Position numbers and translations under genes: made by a program. Source: Eudromia elegans (taxonomy: Eukaryota > Chordata > Aves > Tinamiformes > Tinamidae). From it: 64,000 bases of DNA. This document shows positions 1 through 45,635 of the stretch, in pieces. The notes below the pieces were generated by a model. It saw only the letters and a list, made by a program, of their open reading frames with translations, did no database searches and was not told the DNA's origin. The first letter of the stretch is position 1; every line of letters begins with the position of its first letter. Location of the stretch: positions 867,192 through 931,191 of the forward strand of contig PTEX01000012.1 in NCBI GenBank assembly GCA_003342815.1. The letters run 5' to 3'.

Positions 1-1258
1 AGAGAGTCAGCTCTAATGTCCTTCACTGATTCACAAGCAGCGTGTACCCGTGTACACCAAGCACAGCAAACCGTGTACACCAACACGGCAGGCTATGCGA
101 GACTGTCTCATCTTCCAGCCAGCCCGCCTTTCTTTTCAACTCTTTTCACTCTTTTACTGCAAACCCAGAAATTAGTGGCAGTTTACAAATTCAGATTTTA
201 AGAAATACAGACACTTTCATATAATTACTCACAAACAGCCCAGATTCAGTAAGTCTAGAGGCAATTTGCACTATAGTTCAGCTAAAGCATCAGCAGCCTG
301 TTGTCAATGCCAGCAGGCGTTCTCAAGGCAATGGGGTGAAGGGCTGGTTTGCAATGCCCTACTTTTTCCCTCTCTATTGGGAGCAATCAAAGCGAGTGTA
401 TAAGCAGTACACTCATCCCTTTGATATAAAGCAATGTATGAAGCATCCAAAGAAACAAATACCTGGCTACATGTTGGGAAACGGATTGCTGTAAAGTTCC
501 TTTATGAGGCAGGGGAATAGGGCTCTTGTGAGTTATCAGAGGGCACTTGTGACTAGGAATTTGGAGCTCATCAAAGAATTTATTATTCTGAAAAAAGTGT
601 TTTCTTCAATATTAGTAAAATAAGTTTTGACAGCAAATAACTCATGGAGGCTTAAGCTCTTAATTCTTCCCTCTAGTCTTTCCCTCCAGGTAAATTTTAA
701 CTGCAAACTAGTTGCTGGAGAGAATCAAGAGACTAAAACTTTCACTGGATGTTGGGGAATTGGGCGTTGGACAACCCTCAGTCCTCAGGAGGGGATCACG
801 AAGCAAGCTGCAGACAGCAGTGAAAAGACCCGGTGCAGCGTGCACGGAGACCTCAGTTCATCCATCCTGCGTCAGGACTTCAGAGCAGGGCTTCGGCACA
901 GTCACAGATGAAACGATCAGCACTACAAGGAAGGTATGAAGTGAGAGCCTCTGCCAAGCTGTTGTCCCCACCAATTGCAGCAGCAGTTGGTTGAAACCAA
1001 ACCCTTCCAATACTCTTAAGAGGCCCATCTGACTCCCAGCCATGCTGTGGGCACCTTTCAAACCCAGGCAAATGGGGGCAAAACTACTAATGACTCAATA
1101 TTTCAGTAAGACCAGGCCCCTTGCAACCTGCACTGCTAATTCAGTTTCATAATTGCCCTCAGCTCAGTTTCTCCTCAGCTTAAGATTACTTTTATGGTTT
1201 GGTCTCCTGTTGCTTGAAATTTCCTAGCAAAAGGAAGCTTTGTCCGTGACAAAATTCA
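1..1258. other. Non-coding, nothing recognised
   Basis: AT-moderate sequence beyond the 3' end of MYRFL. Frames in it are short and unlike any family, and I find no splice-linked exons. Confidence 0.5.
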
Positions 1259-1415
1259 TAAAATCCCAGAATGGTTGAGGCTGGAAGGGACCTCTGGAGA
1301 TCATCCAGTCCAACCCCCTGCTCCAGCAGTGCCCCCTAGAGCACGGGGCACAGGGTGGCACCCAGGCGGGTTGGCAAGATCTCCAGAGAAGGAGACTCCA
1401 TAACCTCCTTCTGCC
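1259..1415 (-). mobile_element. CR1 LINE 3' fragment
   Basis: Read on the plus strand it contains cagaatggttgaggctggaa, then gggacctctggagatcatcc and agtccaaccccctgctc, the reverse complement of the avian CR1 3' end. It continues through the gagcacggggcacagggtgg stretch. This is a 5'-truncated tail without reverse transcriptase, typical of bird CR1 copies. Edges are approximate. Confidence 0.9.
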
Positions 1416-1659
1416 AATTATCAGGGCAGTTAAATAAATTCAAGTAGGAAGGAATAAGGAACAGACATAAACAGGAAGAGACCAAGGAAAGGCGGGATAT
1501 CTAATGGGACAGAGATATAAACATCCCACTAGCCGATGTAAGTGAAGCTGCAAAATCTGGGGCTGCTGAAGAGCAACGCTCTTTGCAGCCTGAGGAGAGG
1601 CCTGCCTTTTGGAAACCCTGCCTGCTAGATCAGTCGAGACAGCTGGAAAACACAGACGG

Positions 1660-2180
1660 TCAGTCTGCAGCTCCCAAGCCCTGCTTTGCTTGTGCTCGGG
1701 GTGATGCAGCCAACCGCAGGGCCCAGCCAAATGCAGGCACGCCGGGCTGCCCGTGCCTGCAGCCTCCACGTGCCCCGCAGCCACCTCGCTCCCTCCGGCT
1801 TGGGGCTAATGCCCGGGGTAGTTCCTGAAGCAGGGGCTGGAGCAGCGCGTGGTGACGCGTCCCGCTGTGCACGGCCTGCCCGCTCGGCCACCGCATGCCC
1901 AGCCCGCCCTCCGCAGCCACGCAGCCCCGGGGGCGCTTAGCGGGCCGGTCCCTCCACGCACCGCCCTGCAACGCCCCTGCTCGCTGCACAGGGGAGCCCT
2001 GCAGCAGCGCCCGCGCCCGGGGGCAAAGCGCAGAGCTTCCGCGGAGCGCCCCGCCGTGCCCGGGCTCCGAGACGCTCACCGAGCGCCGTGGGGGCCGAGC
2101 GGGGCGGCCTGGACGGCCGGAGCTGCAGCTGCGTGCGAGCAGCAGCCAGCCCGCACACCAGGGGCAGCAGGAGTTCACTC
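1660..2180. promoter_or_regulatory. GC-rich, CpG-containing patch left of MYRFL
   Basis: About 500 bases with many CG dinucleotides, clearly richer than the flanks. Six-frame translation gives only low-complexity Arg/Pro/Ala peptides, as expected of any GC-rich DNA. On the minus strand a good donor (CTCG|gtgagc, near 2077) could end a first exon. In mammals the next gene in this direction and on this strand is CNOT2, whose first exon is non-coding. This patch could be its promoter or that of an unannotated RNA, but nothing here proves that. Confidence 0.35.
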
Positions 2181-2239
2181 AAGCAGGCCCATGAGCCAGA
2201 GACCCAGGGCTCGCTGCCAGCTGCATCTTTAACCTCCAG

Positions 2240-5200
2240 GCATATTTAAATGCATTGGATATACTCAGCTTTCCTGCTTTTGCTGTACTCAGTAATACTT
2301 AGATGTCATACAGATAGTGCTTCTCATTTCTAAACAGCGAGGTGTTTCATCTGGATAGCAAAGTGTCTTTACATAATTTTGTAAGTGAAGAAGAGAAACT
2401 CTTTTCCGAGTCCTGCCCAAGATCCCACAGCAGATCCAGAGAAGAGCCATAAACAGAAGACATTTCAGCTTCTCACTGTCCAGTGCTCTGTTCCTCAAGT
2501 CACATTTCATTATAGAGAGGTTGCTGAACCTGTCACATGCTCATAAAGTTTCATGAATTCAGACAAGGTGCTAAGCATGCCGACTTAAGTGCATGTGTCA
2601 CCTTTTACTTAAGTGAAGAGTCTCCTCGCTCGCATTTGGATTGACGGACTGTTTACAGAGATAATGTCACACACTTTTTAAAGTATGGTAAAGATCTTGC
2701 ATTTCACACTCTGTAAGAAAGAAAATATACAAAAACTGGAGAATCTGTTAGCATGGATGGAACCCTTTCCTCCTCTTCTGTGTAGTAATTGCAGACTTCC
2801 ATCTGATGGCACGGTGAGATATGTAGAGCAGGATACTTTGGCCATAAGGAAACACAAAAACCCACAGCAGCAGCACAGAATCAGAAACCGGGCAGATCTA
2901 AGTGGAATTTGACCCTCAAACTCCATTTATGGTTTTAAAATTTTTGATTTGGGTTAAATTTGAAAGACTGGAATTCTTTTGCTTCTCAGCTCTTTTTCTA
3001 ATTAAGCAAAAACTTTCAAAAATCACTTGATCATTTAAATCATTCACAGCCAAGGGTAGATTTTTCCTAGTCTGAACTGTGCCAGTAGAGAGGTCAGGGC
3101 TGTCAGGGAAGAGCTGCAGTCTAAGAAACTCAGAATTTCCCATTGTTTTTAGGTGGGAATTACACCCTTCAATCACACAAACACTTTTGCGCATTTATTC
3201 CATCAATGCACATGTTCTGTGCAAGCTGCCTGCAGAGTTGCACTTTGGAGCCTTTGGGATGAGGGAGATTTGGACACCTCTCCCCCTTCTTCCATGTCAT
3301 CCTATTGACTTTTCCAGTGGCAAGCGAGGCCTGTCCCTGACTTGTTTTCCTTCGCATTGTAAAGGGGCAAATAATCCAATGGTAGCACCAAGAGGGAAGC
3401 CAAAGAGAGAGAGAAAAAATATTCCTTATATCAAATCATGTTGGAGGAGGAACACCTGTTCAGGATAAGAATATCAAAGAAAATTTCCCTTAGCTTAATA
3501 TGTTTGACTCAGCTTTTTGAGAATGTCATGGAAATAGAAACTACTTTTACACAGCGTGCAAAAAATAGATAGACAAAATCAGGTGTTTCTCCTATTAGAG
3601 TTTGTTTTGGCTGTCAGTATTTCAGTTTCCCGACGCTGAGTGCTGAACATGATCATAGCAGCATGCTTTAGCACCATCTAGCTTGCATCTGATGTAACCA
3701 AACTCAGTTATTTTCTCCTCAAGCCTGGAGAACCTTAACCACGTCATTCAAGTACAGCTCTCTACATGTTGGTTATTATGGGTACCTTGGCACTACAATC
3801 CAAATGAAAGCAAAATTAGTGAGCACAGGACAGGCCCAGAGGCTATAGAAGGAAGTTCTTGAACAAGCCTTCCTCAACACACACACACTTCAGAGCACTC
3901 TCGTCCTGTTGTGCTTTTAAAAGAGATAGAGACTCCAAAAAGGGTCTTATGCACCTAAAGCACTCCAGAATGGATGGGGGTTTCACCAAGTCATTCCTTA
4001 GGTTTCATCCTTATCCTTATTCATCCTGGTTTCTCTTTTCCTTGTTTCTGGGCTTGGTTCTTGGTAGAGATGCGTGTGCAGGTTCATTTTTGGAAAGCTG
4101 CAGCCCGCAGGATCCTCCTTGCCGTATACTCTGCCTCCTCGGTCAGCAGCTGTATGGGGAGATGATGGGGCTCACACACAGGCCAGGCAGGCAAGGAGAA
4201 GAAATCCTCAGTTCCGCCACCCGGGAGCTGCTCTCCGAGCCGATCACACAGCACATTACACAACACAAATCTGTTTGCTGCCTCGGTTGGTACAAACTCT
4301 CCTGCCCGACTCCTCAGTGTGAAATTCATAGTCAGGACGAATACCTGCAGTTCTGTGAACTGTGACAAGAAACTGCTGTCATCCGGCCGCAGATGCCAGA
4401 GGATGTCTCCCGAGGAATCAAGGAAACGGTTCCTCTTTCCCTATTACTTGGCACAAATGTCAAGTGAGCTTTGCAGGCTGTGAGTGCTCTCCACTCCTGT
4501 CTCTTCATGGCTCATGAGCCTGGGCTCTGGGCCACAATGCATGTGGCTCCCTCAGCTCCATTTTGGAGGGGGTTTATATCCAACTTGATCACTTCTCCTC
4601 AAAAAACAGCATGTAGATGAACCCTCACTCATAGGGTAAACACAAGCTATCACTGCCTTCCACTGAGCAGTGGGTAGGACCAAACTCACGAATCAAACTC
4701 CCCTTCTTCTGGTTACAAATAGTCACAGCTGAATTACCCCCTCTTGGTCTGGGGGTTCCCAGTGCAGGCTCCATGATCCTCATCACCCATTCAGGACAGC
4801 GACCGGCAATGTCACATGTGTGGAACAAGCTCAAGCTTTCTGTTTGAATGTTTTATTAGCTACACTGGCACAATGCAAAAGGAAGGAGTAAAAGTCCCCC
4901 AGGATGGAGAACGGCACGTATCCTCCTTGCAACACATTGTGCCAGCTCCGCTGCACAAACCTGCTTGGTCCACTGCATGGGCATGGAAAAGAGGAATGTT
5001 TGCTGCAGGTGCATAAAGAGACAGACACCTCAGCTGGTACTCGTGCCTGGAGCAGGGCAGCTTAGTCATGGAACTCAGCGGGAGCGTATTCATACACTTG
5101 TTGCTCTGTGCTGGGCATTTGGCTGCATTTGCGGCCAGAAAGCATGGGAAACTCTATGGGAGAGAAAGGTTAATATTCCTGGAGATGCTGAACAAGACAT

Positions 5201-7394
5201 TTCAAAAAAAGAAAAAAGATCTGACATTGCTACACTGGAGCAGAGCATTGCCCCAGACAATCCCATGTCCTGAGGTTACCCGGAGCCTAGGAAGGGAGCT
5301 CTGTTAGCACCACTGAGGTACATTTGGGAAATGGGCTTGTCAGCACCTTTTGAAAGGTGAAGTCTTCCCAGATAGGAAGCAGCAGTTGAGGAGGTGACTG
5401 CAGAATCTTCAGAGGCATTTCCAAAATCAAGCTGGACAGGTACCCACAGCATAAAATTAACACGAGTCTGAATGACTTGCAAGGGGAATTGAGGATGAGA
5501 CACACAGGTGTTAGGGTTTAGGATTCCATAATCCCTGCATATGTCAAAAATCAAAAATGGGTCATAAGGGAAGCAGCTATGGATCCTCTTGTCCCCTTCT
5601 TGCTGCTCTGTGTGGAACACATGTTCCCAGATACACCATGCGGTAGTGGCTCCCCTTCCTTCCCCCCAAGAAGATAAGCCAGTTACTCCATGAAGCCAAA
5701 GGAGAACTTCAATTCTGAGATAGGCACGACTTTTTTCCATTAGCTCCTTTGTAAAAGTATGAATCTAACTCCACTGTCAGCGAGAACAACTCAACAGGAG
5801 TTACCTGTCGTGCTGTCAGTGTGACCGTGCCTGTGCTTGTGAGAAACATTATCAGACTCCTTGTGCTCTCCTTCAAGCCTACGTGGGTTGGCTCCTTGCC
5901 ACCTGCAGAGCGATGGGCTCAGAGCAAAGCTCTTGAAGAAGGATCAGGAGGTAACTGTGCCAAAGGAAAGGAGAGATCTTGGCTTGGAAACTGCTCTGCA
6001 ATTTCCAAGATGCAGCTTCTGCTCCTTCTTCCGCTATGGCCCTCTTGGGTAACCTCAGGTATCCAAGTATCTCAGTTTCTGCTGTCCCTAGCTTAGCTTG
6101 ACAACTTATACCTTTGCACCCATTTCATGGGTGTCGGGGCTGCTTTTTAAGACACACCATTGCCAGTATTGTTTTTCCCTGTGACTTTGTCCTTTTAAGG
6201 GCTGAGCCACCTTCAGGTTCTGGATATTTAACTCTTAGGGCCACTGTGAGTGAAAGCTCATGACTGCCTCAGAAGATCCAACAGCTGAAGACAGCTGCTC
6301 TTGGTAAGTACAGCTGCAAGAAACCGCTTTGTTCCTCGAAAGAGAAAAGTAGCTACCCTTCCAGAATTAAACGTTTTTCTATGATTAATGATTATGCCAT
6401 TTTCCTGTTTGATATAATGCATAGGCACAAGTACACAGCCCACGTGTTTGAGGTCTGACACTCATCAGCGCAGCTTAGTTGGGAGCCCGACAAATCTCAG
6501 TTCTTGCTGTGAGGCTTGGCAACACTCATTTTAAGGTTGCGTAAGTGGCAATCAGACCCAGAAAATGACACTCAGAAATCATCCACAAAGGGGAAAACCA
6601 CAGTGTAGGTTAGACAGTTAAAATGAGCGTGTCCATAACTGGCTCTGGCAGCCCTGGGGAGCAGGCTCAGCTCCTCAGCCATAAAGGAACTGGGTTGGCA
6701 AACAGGACCGGAAGGAGGCATTGACTCGGGAATCATGCCCAGGTCCGCTCTTTTGAGAGGGGCATGTGACAGGTTTCCTGCCATGTCCGTGATGCGAGCC
6801 CTACACTGGCTGGGTGGTGGTGACACAAGGGGGTGACACAAACTGAACTGGTGACACAAGGGGGTGACACAAACTGAACAGCAATGCAGGGAGCGCCCTC
6901 AAGAAGAGATGGATGCAGTGACCAAGCCCAACCCACGCTCTGCCCTACATTTCTGTCTAAGCTGCAGTATGACTTTACTTGCCTGTGGGAAAAGCCCTTA
7001 TGGCTGTCAGTCAAGAGCTTGAAACATCATTTTGCAACCACGGGAAACCTCCAGGACTTTTTATAAAATTTGATGAAAAATATAGGGCCTGCAATCAGTA
7101 GTGACAGTGCACTGTGGGGCACTTCCAATTCAGTACAGTCCAGGGCAAACCACTGATAAAAAAAATCCCCTCATTTTAATGCCTGGGGGTTGTGACACAC
7201 TCGCAGAGCCAGAAAGCTCTTTATTGGACCTAATCTCAAGCCAATCTTCCTGCTTTACTGCCCATCCCGATGCCCACGCCTGGCTTGTGATAACTAACCT
7301 AGCTCAAACAAAGATAGGATTCTTGGTAGCTGTCTAAAGAGAAGTAAGGGAGCTAAATACTCCACATCTGAGAGAGAAAGTGAGTGAGATCTTT
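2240..7394. other. Intergenic, apart from the 31-bp duplication nothing recognised
   Basis: The longest open stretch (3859-4365, plus) has no familiar motif, ordinary composition and no flanking splice sites that extend it. I treat the region as intergenic. Confidence 0.5.
6818..6879. repeat. Exact tandem duplication, 2 x 31 bp
   Basis: A unit starting tggtgacacaaggggg and ending acaaactgaac occurs at 6818-6848 and again at 6849-6879 without a mismatch. Inside each unit the shorter element gtgacaca is itself repeated. Confidence 0.95.
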
Positions 7395-7521
7395 CATAGA
7401 ATCATGGAATACTTAAGGTTGGAAGGGATGTCCAGAGGTCATCTAGTCCAGGCCCCCTGCACACGCAGGGTCTCCTAGAGCATGTGGCACAGGGTGGTGT
7501 CCAAGTGGGTCTTGAGGTCAG
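7395..7521 (-). mobile_element. CR1 LINE 3' fragment
   Basis: It starts tcatagaatcatggaatact, the reverse complement of the CR1 terminal ATTCTATGA repeats. It then runs through ggttggaagggatgtccaga and gtggcacagggtggtgtcca. A 5'-truncated copy in the same orientation as the one at 1.26 kb. Confidence 0.92.
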
Positions 7522-9899
7522 TCTTTTTTTTTTGGCCTTAGAAAAGACACTCAACCTCATCTTCTTAATGCCAGAAAAAAGATATCACAAACGCAACAGA
7601 CAATAAATTGACTCAGAAATATAAAGTTTATATATATTTTTAAGCTTTTCTGTTGATTTTTATATTTAGTGCCCATGAATTGTTCAGCTTGTGCCCAGTG
7701 CTAAAAATTACATATGGACCAAGACGCCAATTCTTGCTCTGACTTCCTGTGAGGGAAGATCACCAGCGCTATACGGGGTGCCAGATGAAGTCAGTAAGAC
7801 TGTCCACAAGCACAGAAACCCACCGAAGCAATGCTACTACAGTAGGAAAGCCAAAATGTATGACAAGTATGAAAGTGCAAAAGTACAGTGTGTACATGAG
7901 GGATACTCAGGGCAAGCACTATATGTGGTGGATGAGCCTCTGTTGACCTGTATTGATTTGGGATAGCATTTGTGGGAAATAGTGAGCCTGAAGATCAAAT
8001 TATATGAGAAAACTCAGTGACAAAAGTAATGTGCCTGAAAAAAAGAGAAAAATACAACAGTGACCAAAGTGACTCAAAATCATGGAATATTTCTGGTAGG
8101 AGAACACTTTTGAAGTTAGCATGATGTTTTCCAAGGGAGAAAGTGAAAGACTCATCCTGAAAGCAAGTAGATCGCAAAGCAAAAACAATCAGACCCAGCA
8201 CAGAAGACTATTGGAGGTGCTTCAGTCATGACACTGTAATAGGAAGCACGATAGAAATTCAGAGGAAGACTACAAATTGAATGCAGCTATGAGCAAGTCC
8301 TGTGTCCAAAAACCTATCCCTGAGAGTAGATACGAAAGAAAGCACATGAGACGGCCCACGTTCAGTTAAAGCAAGAACTGCATAATCATGAGGGGAAATA
8401 ACAAGGCAATCAACCTTCCTCACCCTGCAACATTTGGGGGTTGTCTGTTTTTTTAAGTAGAGCCCATGAACTTCCAGCATCCAAATACCCAGTGCCTACC
8501 AGCATCCTGACAGCAAGGAGAGGGTTAGCACAGCCAACTGCTAATACAATTTCTACAGCATAAAAAATTAGTGTTGAAAATTATTTCCTGGATAACTGAC
8601 AACAGTAGATTTGAAGGAGGGGAAGGCAAATATAACTCTTCCAGACCCAAGAGCCTCCAACATACGAAAAAAAAAAGAAATGGCTTCTTGAAGATAAAAT
8701 AAGCAATAATAAAATAAGGTTGCAGCAGCCTTCAAACCACCCAAGAAACTGAGGAATGTGGCTTCCAGGAGGGTAACCCTAATGAGATTTATGATACCAG
8801 CAAGACAAAAAAGAGCTCAACTCCCAAAAGAGCATCTCCCAAATAGACAGAGCTCGCACTGAAGCCATGTGAGAGCTTGCCTTTAGGAAGCTCCCTTTTC
8901 CTTGGTCTCAGGAAGCGCTGTGTTTTTAACACATTTCAGAGCCCAACTTTGTCCTGCTCTACTGTCAGCTGGATACCCCTGAAATGGTGAGACATGTTGA
9001 GCAGGAGGATTTGCATTTTTAGAGTGAGAGAAAAACTTCCGAGAAACTCTGGCATGCAGAGTCTTCAACCGACATAACTTAGCTGAAGTGCCAGCTGATC
9101 GTGGCACTTACTTGGAAATACCCTTAGGAGATGGTACTCGTTTTGGCCCAAAGCATAGCTGACAAGTACAGGATACAACCATGCGAACAATCCAAAAGGA
9201 TTGTTCCAAGAGTCCAAAGAGATCCAAATGCCTCAGCAGGAAGATCTGAGGTCCTAACCAGACTTTGTTGGGAAATCAGAAAAAGGCCATGGCGGTGGAT
9301 GCAGACATCTTTGCTCTGAACTTGTGTAAGGCTGTGTGGATGCAACAAAGCACCCAGGGTGCAAAGTATTTCAGGAATCAGCAATATGCCTTAGGCAGAA
9401 ATCTTGATTCGTAAATACTGCACTCTGCTCCAACAATTTTCTTTTCTGATAGACCATGACTGCTTCATAATTCTAGGACAGAACCGTGAAGATTAATAAA
9501 AAGCAGAAGGAGGATTTTAATCAGCACAGCCAGCTGGTCGGTGGTTTAAATTATGTTATGGAAGGGAAAGCGTAACATTAAATCTGAATGAAAAATGCAA
9601 AACACTGATTACCCCACAGAGTAACTCTGCTAGCTAAATTAACATTAACCTCAAATTTGCAGATCCTGTGCTTATATCACTGTGTGCAGGCAATTGTAAT
9701 ATATTTAACATCCACAAGAAACTAAAGCATTGCCTATAACAAAATGAATTTTGTTTTAAATCCCATCCATAAGAAGCCAGTTTCCTCCCTTCCCCTTTAA
9801 TAAGACGCTGACCTACTTTTAAAGGATGAGATTTAAAGTATTGCAGCACGTTCCTTCTTTGGAAAGAGCAAAGCCGGGCACAGGATGGCTGGAAAACGG

Positions 9900-10290
9900 C
9901 TAGTCGAGTAAGAGGAGAGGGCACCTGCTCCAAGTGCAAGAGCAGCAGGATGGTGAAGGCTTCTCCTGTGTTCGGGCACGTAGGAGGGACAGGGCCGTGG
10001 CTCAAGGGGGAACAGTGCTGAGGGACGGGAAGAAGCCCAGGGAAGACGGTGCTGAGCAGCCCTCGCTCCTGCTGCTCGCCTCTGCTGTGGGCTGCTCCAC
10101 CAGCTGCTCCGGGCAGAGGGAGCAGAGGGGCCACGGGGAAACTGAAGACTCCAGCACTCCCGCACGGCCCGTGGCAGCCGCCCAGCCCGCCGGTGCCAGC
10201 ACCCGGGTTAAACCCGGGTCAGGACGGCCCGTGTGAACCTGCCTGTTGTGAGCCCCGGGCTGGCACTGGGGATGAAAACACTCACGTGCA
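9900..10290. other. Moderately GC-rich patch, no gene recognised
   Basis: GC-rich, with scattered CG dinucleotides but below the density of the island at 37.6 kb. Overlapping frames on both strands are low-complexity and match no family I know. No splice pair joins it to a neighbour. Confidence 0.3.
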
Positions 10291-12272
10291 GCCAGCACAG
10301 CAAAACACACTACTGGGAGCGAGGGCCTGGAGACTACACAGCTGAGGAAGTCAGGCTGCCCCAAGTACTTACAGAGCTCCTTCACTGCTCCTCTTTTAAC
10401 CCACCCTATACAAAGACCACCTGAAATGCATTAACAGGAAACTGCACTGATGCTGCGTTTGGCCTTGACACCAGAGGCAGCTCAGGGACGCTGCTGCCTG
10501 AGCTCGGCTGCCGGGCACTGCCCACGCTGCCCTTTGCTGGTTGTGTTGAAACACTGGCTTCAATATCCACAGCAAACCTATCTTGTTTTAAGCTGTTCTA
10601 ACAATCATTTTTAATAGGAGAGAAATAGTAAACACAGCATAAATCAAGTAATTCATTTTTTTCAGTTAGATTTCCCCATCTACACAACAGATTTGTAACC
10701 TAAGGAATGGCTCCTGAGTGAGCCAGTTGCCGCACTTAGCACACTGGTACAACTAGCCTGCTAACAACTGCAGTGCAACTGCAAAACATTAGTTTTTCTC
10801 ATTAGAGAAAGCAAGCTTTGATCCTAGAAAAACGCAAATAAGCAGGACTATACCAAAAGCTCACCCCAGGTCTGCCCTCACACCTAGGCAGTGCAGGTCC
10901 TTCAAGCACCATTTTGCATTTCGAGCTTCTCACCGCATGCTCACCCTGTCTGACTCTGTCAACAGAAATATCCCATCTATCGCTTCTCAGGCCTCCCCTG
11001 ACCGAAAGCGCGTGCTGTTACATTTGAACCGGGCTGCAGCCGGGAAGCAGGAGGCGCTTTTGTCCCCAGCTGCCGGCAGCCTCTGCTAGTGTTGTGCCTC
11101 AAGGTAATGCAGTTGCCTCCGCTGTGGCGGCTGGGACGTCGTGCCCCACGATCACTCGTGCTGTGGTTCTGCCTGGTGCTTGGTTTCAGGCTGTGGTTCT
11201 GCCCAAAGTGCCTGCTCAGTGTTCAGTTAAAATGTTGCCATCACCACTAGATGAAACTGACTGAACCCAAAGCCACATTTGTCGCAGGGAAGAAAAAAAA
11301 AATGTCAACTGCCACATCATGTTCTTGGTATGAAAAATATAGTTCGTAACCCAGAAGAGGTCATACCAAATTGTCCTATTCTAGCTCTAGGGTGCTCCTG
11401 TGATTAATGTCTGTGTCACCTAGAGTGGAAGTTTGTGTTGCCTCAGTTCCCTTTCAAATTAGGAGGAAATATGTCAGTGACATCTGGAATTGTGCCAGAA
11501 AGAGGTAAGGGAAGAGGGTCTCCCACTCCAGGTACAATGCGGGTAAAGTGTTAGTAATGCAGTATTCCACAGTACACCACTTTCTCAAATCACACTGTAA
11601 ATTGTTAAAGAGTGCGACTTTATCACTGAACACCCAGAAAAAGAAAAAAAAATTTGAAATGCTTGAAATCTTTAAGAACGGCATTTTTTGTTCATTCAAA
11701 TAAGGAAAAAAATCAGTCTTGCTTCCTTTAGTTTTTTGGGAATTAAAATGCTGCTGGCCATGTTTTCTCCCAGGCATTCTCCTAGGGCAGCCACAGTTCA
11801 GTGCTGTTTTCTTTGAGGGATCACAAGCCAAACTCACATACAAGGAAGGATTGCCAGAAAATTCTTAAACTTAATTTGTAATAAAATCACGGTGAGCTTT
11901 TTCACAAAGACGACATTTGCTATCCCACATGCGTCTTAGGCCATATTCTAATCATAGGAAGTTTGGACAACACTAAATACTGGTAGCTTATATTCTCCTA
12001 CTGCAGTGCCATAGGAGGAGTATTTCAACCCAGAAGAACACGTGATGAAAAGCAGCTGGGTCTAAAAATGCACAAGCTTTTTTCCTCAAATGCTCCTTCG
12101 TTGTCTTCTGTGACTGGATGACACCTTTTTTTTGGAAATTACTCTTAAGCATTTATGATAGAAAACTAAAGGCAGAACCTTCTTCTGATCCTTTGTATCT
12201 GTAGTTCCAAGTCCATGGAGTCTCTGGGATATAACAGAACGTGTCGTCTGAATTATGAATACTTACCAGGCC

Positions 12273-12293
12273 AAAAAAAAAAAAAAAAAAAAA
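12273..12293 (+). repeat. Poly(A) run of 21
   Basis: Uninterrupted A run followed by GAAAAAG in the region 3' of MYRFL. It could be a retroposon tail, but no element body is recognised before it. Confidence 0.9.
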
Positions 12294-13654
12294 GAAAAAG
12301 CAGGTTAAGGTGAAGTCAAAGTAGTGAGTCATTTAAAGCAAACAGAACATTGCCAAGGACACTGCAGTGAACCCCAACCACAGCATAAGCATCTCAAAAA
12401 TTCAGCGAGAAGGTCACATTTAATACAAATCCAGTAACAGGGATAAAATAAGTGTCAGATGAAGGCTCAGAAACAAATTAAATACTTCCATCATGCTGTT
12501 AGGCAGCAAATATACAATTAAGACATATTTGTGTTTACTAAGATTATGGTCAGCTCATTTTTGAAGAGGGTTTTTCACTTACATTTTGTCTCACTACTAA
12601 ATAATTCAGAGTAATGTTCACATGTAACTTTTATGGTAAAAATCTTTATAAATCTGCAGTCTCCCCATTGCATTTACCTTCCTTTCTCTACACAGAACAA
12701 ATGATTGCTCTAGATGTATCCCAAGCACAATTCATACTTGATTATGGCTATATTCTTTCTGTCTGAGCAACTAATATGAAATCTCACGCAAACAGCTTTA
12801 CCTGATAAATATATTTCCTAAGCAGAAAGAGAAAGATTTCCTCATGCCAGTATGTATTCACATCCATTTTAGAAAGTTATGCAAGCAAGACATGATTCTT
12901 TTCAACTATTTATATTCCTCCTTCACACTAACGCAAATTAGAAACACCAGGATAAAATAACCTAATATTAGAAGCAAACGTTTCAGCTACATTTTTTTTT
13001 CAAATGTACAGCAGGAACAAACCATCTCATTCAAAGAGCAGCATCATTAAATTGCATACTCATAATAGCAATGATAGCGCTGCTTTCTGAAACATAAAGG
13101 CTTGCATACGCTGAGGAACTGAACTGCTCAATTCCCTAGCTTGCAGCACTGTTTTAGAGAGTGTTTGCACTAGACTACATTCCTCTCTCAAAGTTTTTGT
13201 TTCTGTATTTGGGAAAATATCTATAAAAATAAATAAAAAGGCTTAATATTAAGAGAAATGCATGTAGGACTGAAACAGACCTCTTGACTGCAAATGGCAT
13301 TTTATTATGTTACCATCCTCTGAAGATTGGAGTGTGTATATATATCCCAGCCTCTACATATTTCTTTGTTAAATTTTTCATATCTCCCAAGTTCCCAACA
13401 ACATAATTATTTCCTTATACATCAGGTGATCCACTGCATTGTGTCCTTTTAGAAATAGTTTCTGGCAGTGCAGAGCTATGATCATGGTCAAATGCTTTAT
13501 TTTTCTCTTTTTTAAGTTAAGATGAAAACAAACTGGAAAATGCCATACAACTTAACAAAAAGTTTTTTAAAAAATCCAGAAAGATACACAGCTCCCTCTT
13601 TCATACCAAGAGTTTTGCTGTTATTTCCCCAAGGAACAGAGGGATTGGCAGCAT

Positions 13655-45635
<31,981 letters not shown>

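Larger units (their letters stand above)
7522..13650. other. Downstream flank of MYRFL, nothing coding recognised
   Basis: Contains a GC-rich patch (9.9-10.3 kb), a poly(A) run (12.27 kb) and possible distal MYRFL poly(A) hexamers near 13.3-13.5 kb. No exon-like homology was seen on either strand. Confidence 0.5.

Noticed and set aside
1583-2232. Overlapping frames of 80-170 residues on both strands at 1.6-2.2 kb, one resembling a signal peptide (LLLPLVCGLAAA)
   Set aside because: They arise from GC-rich sequence with few stops. The signal-like frame has no ATG in a sensible place, and all frames are Arg/Pro/Ala low-complexity.
3859-4365. Plus-strand open frame of 168 residues
   Set aside because: No recognisable domain, ordinary composition, overlapping frames on the other strand, and no linked exons. 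Consistent with chance.
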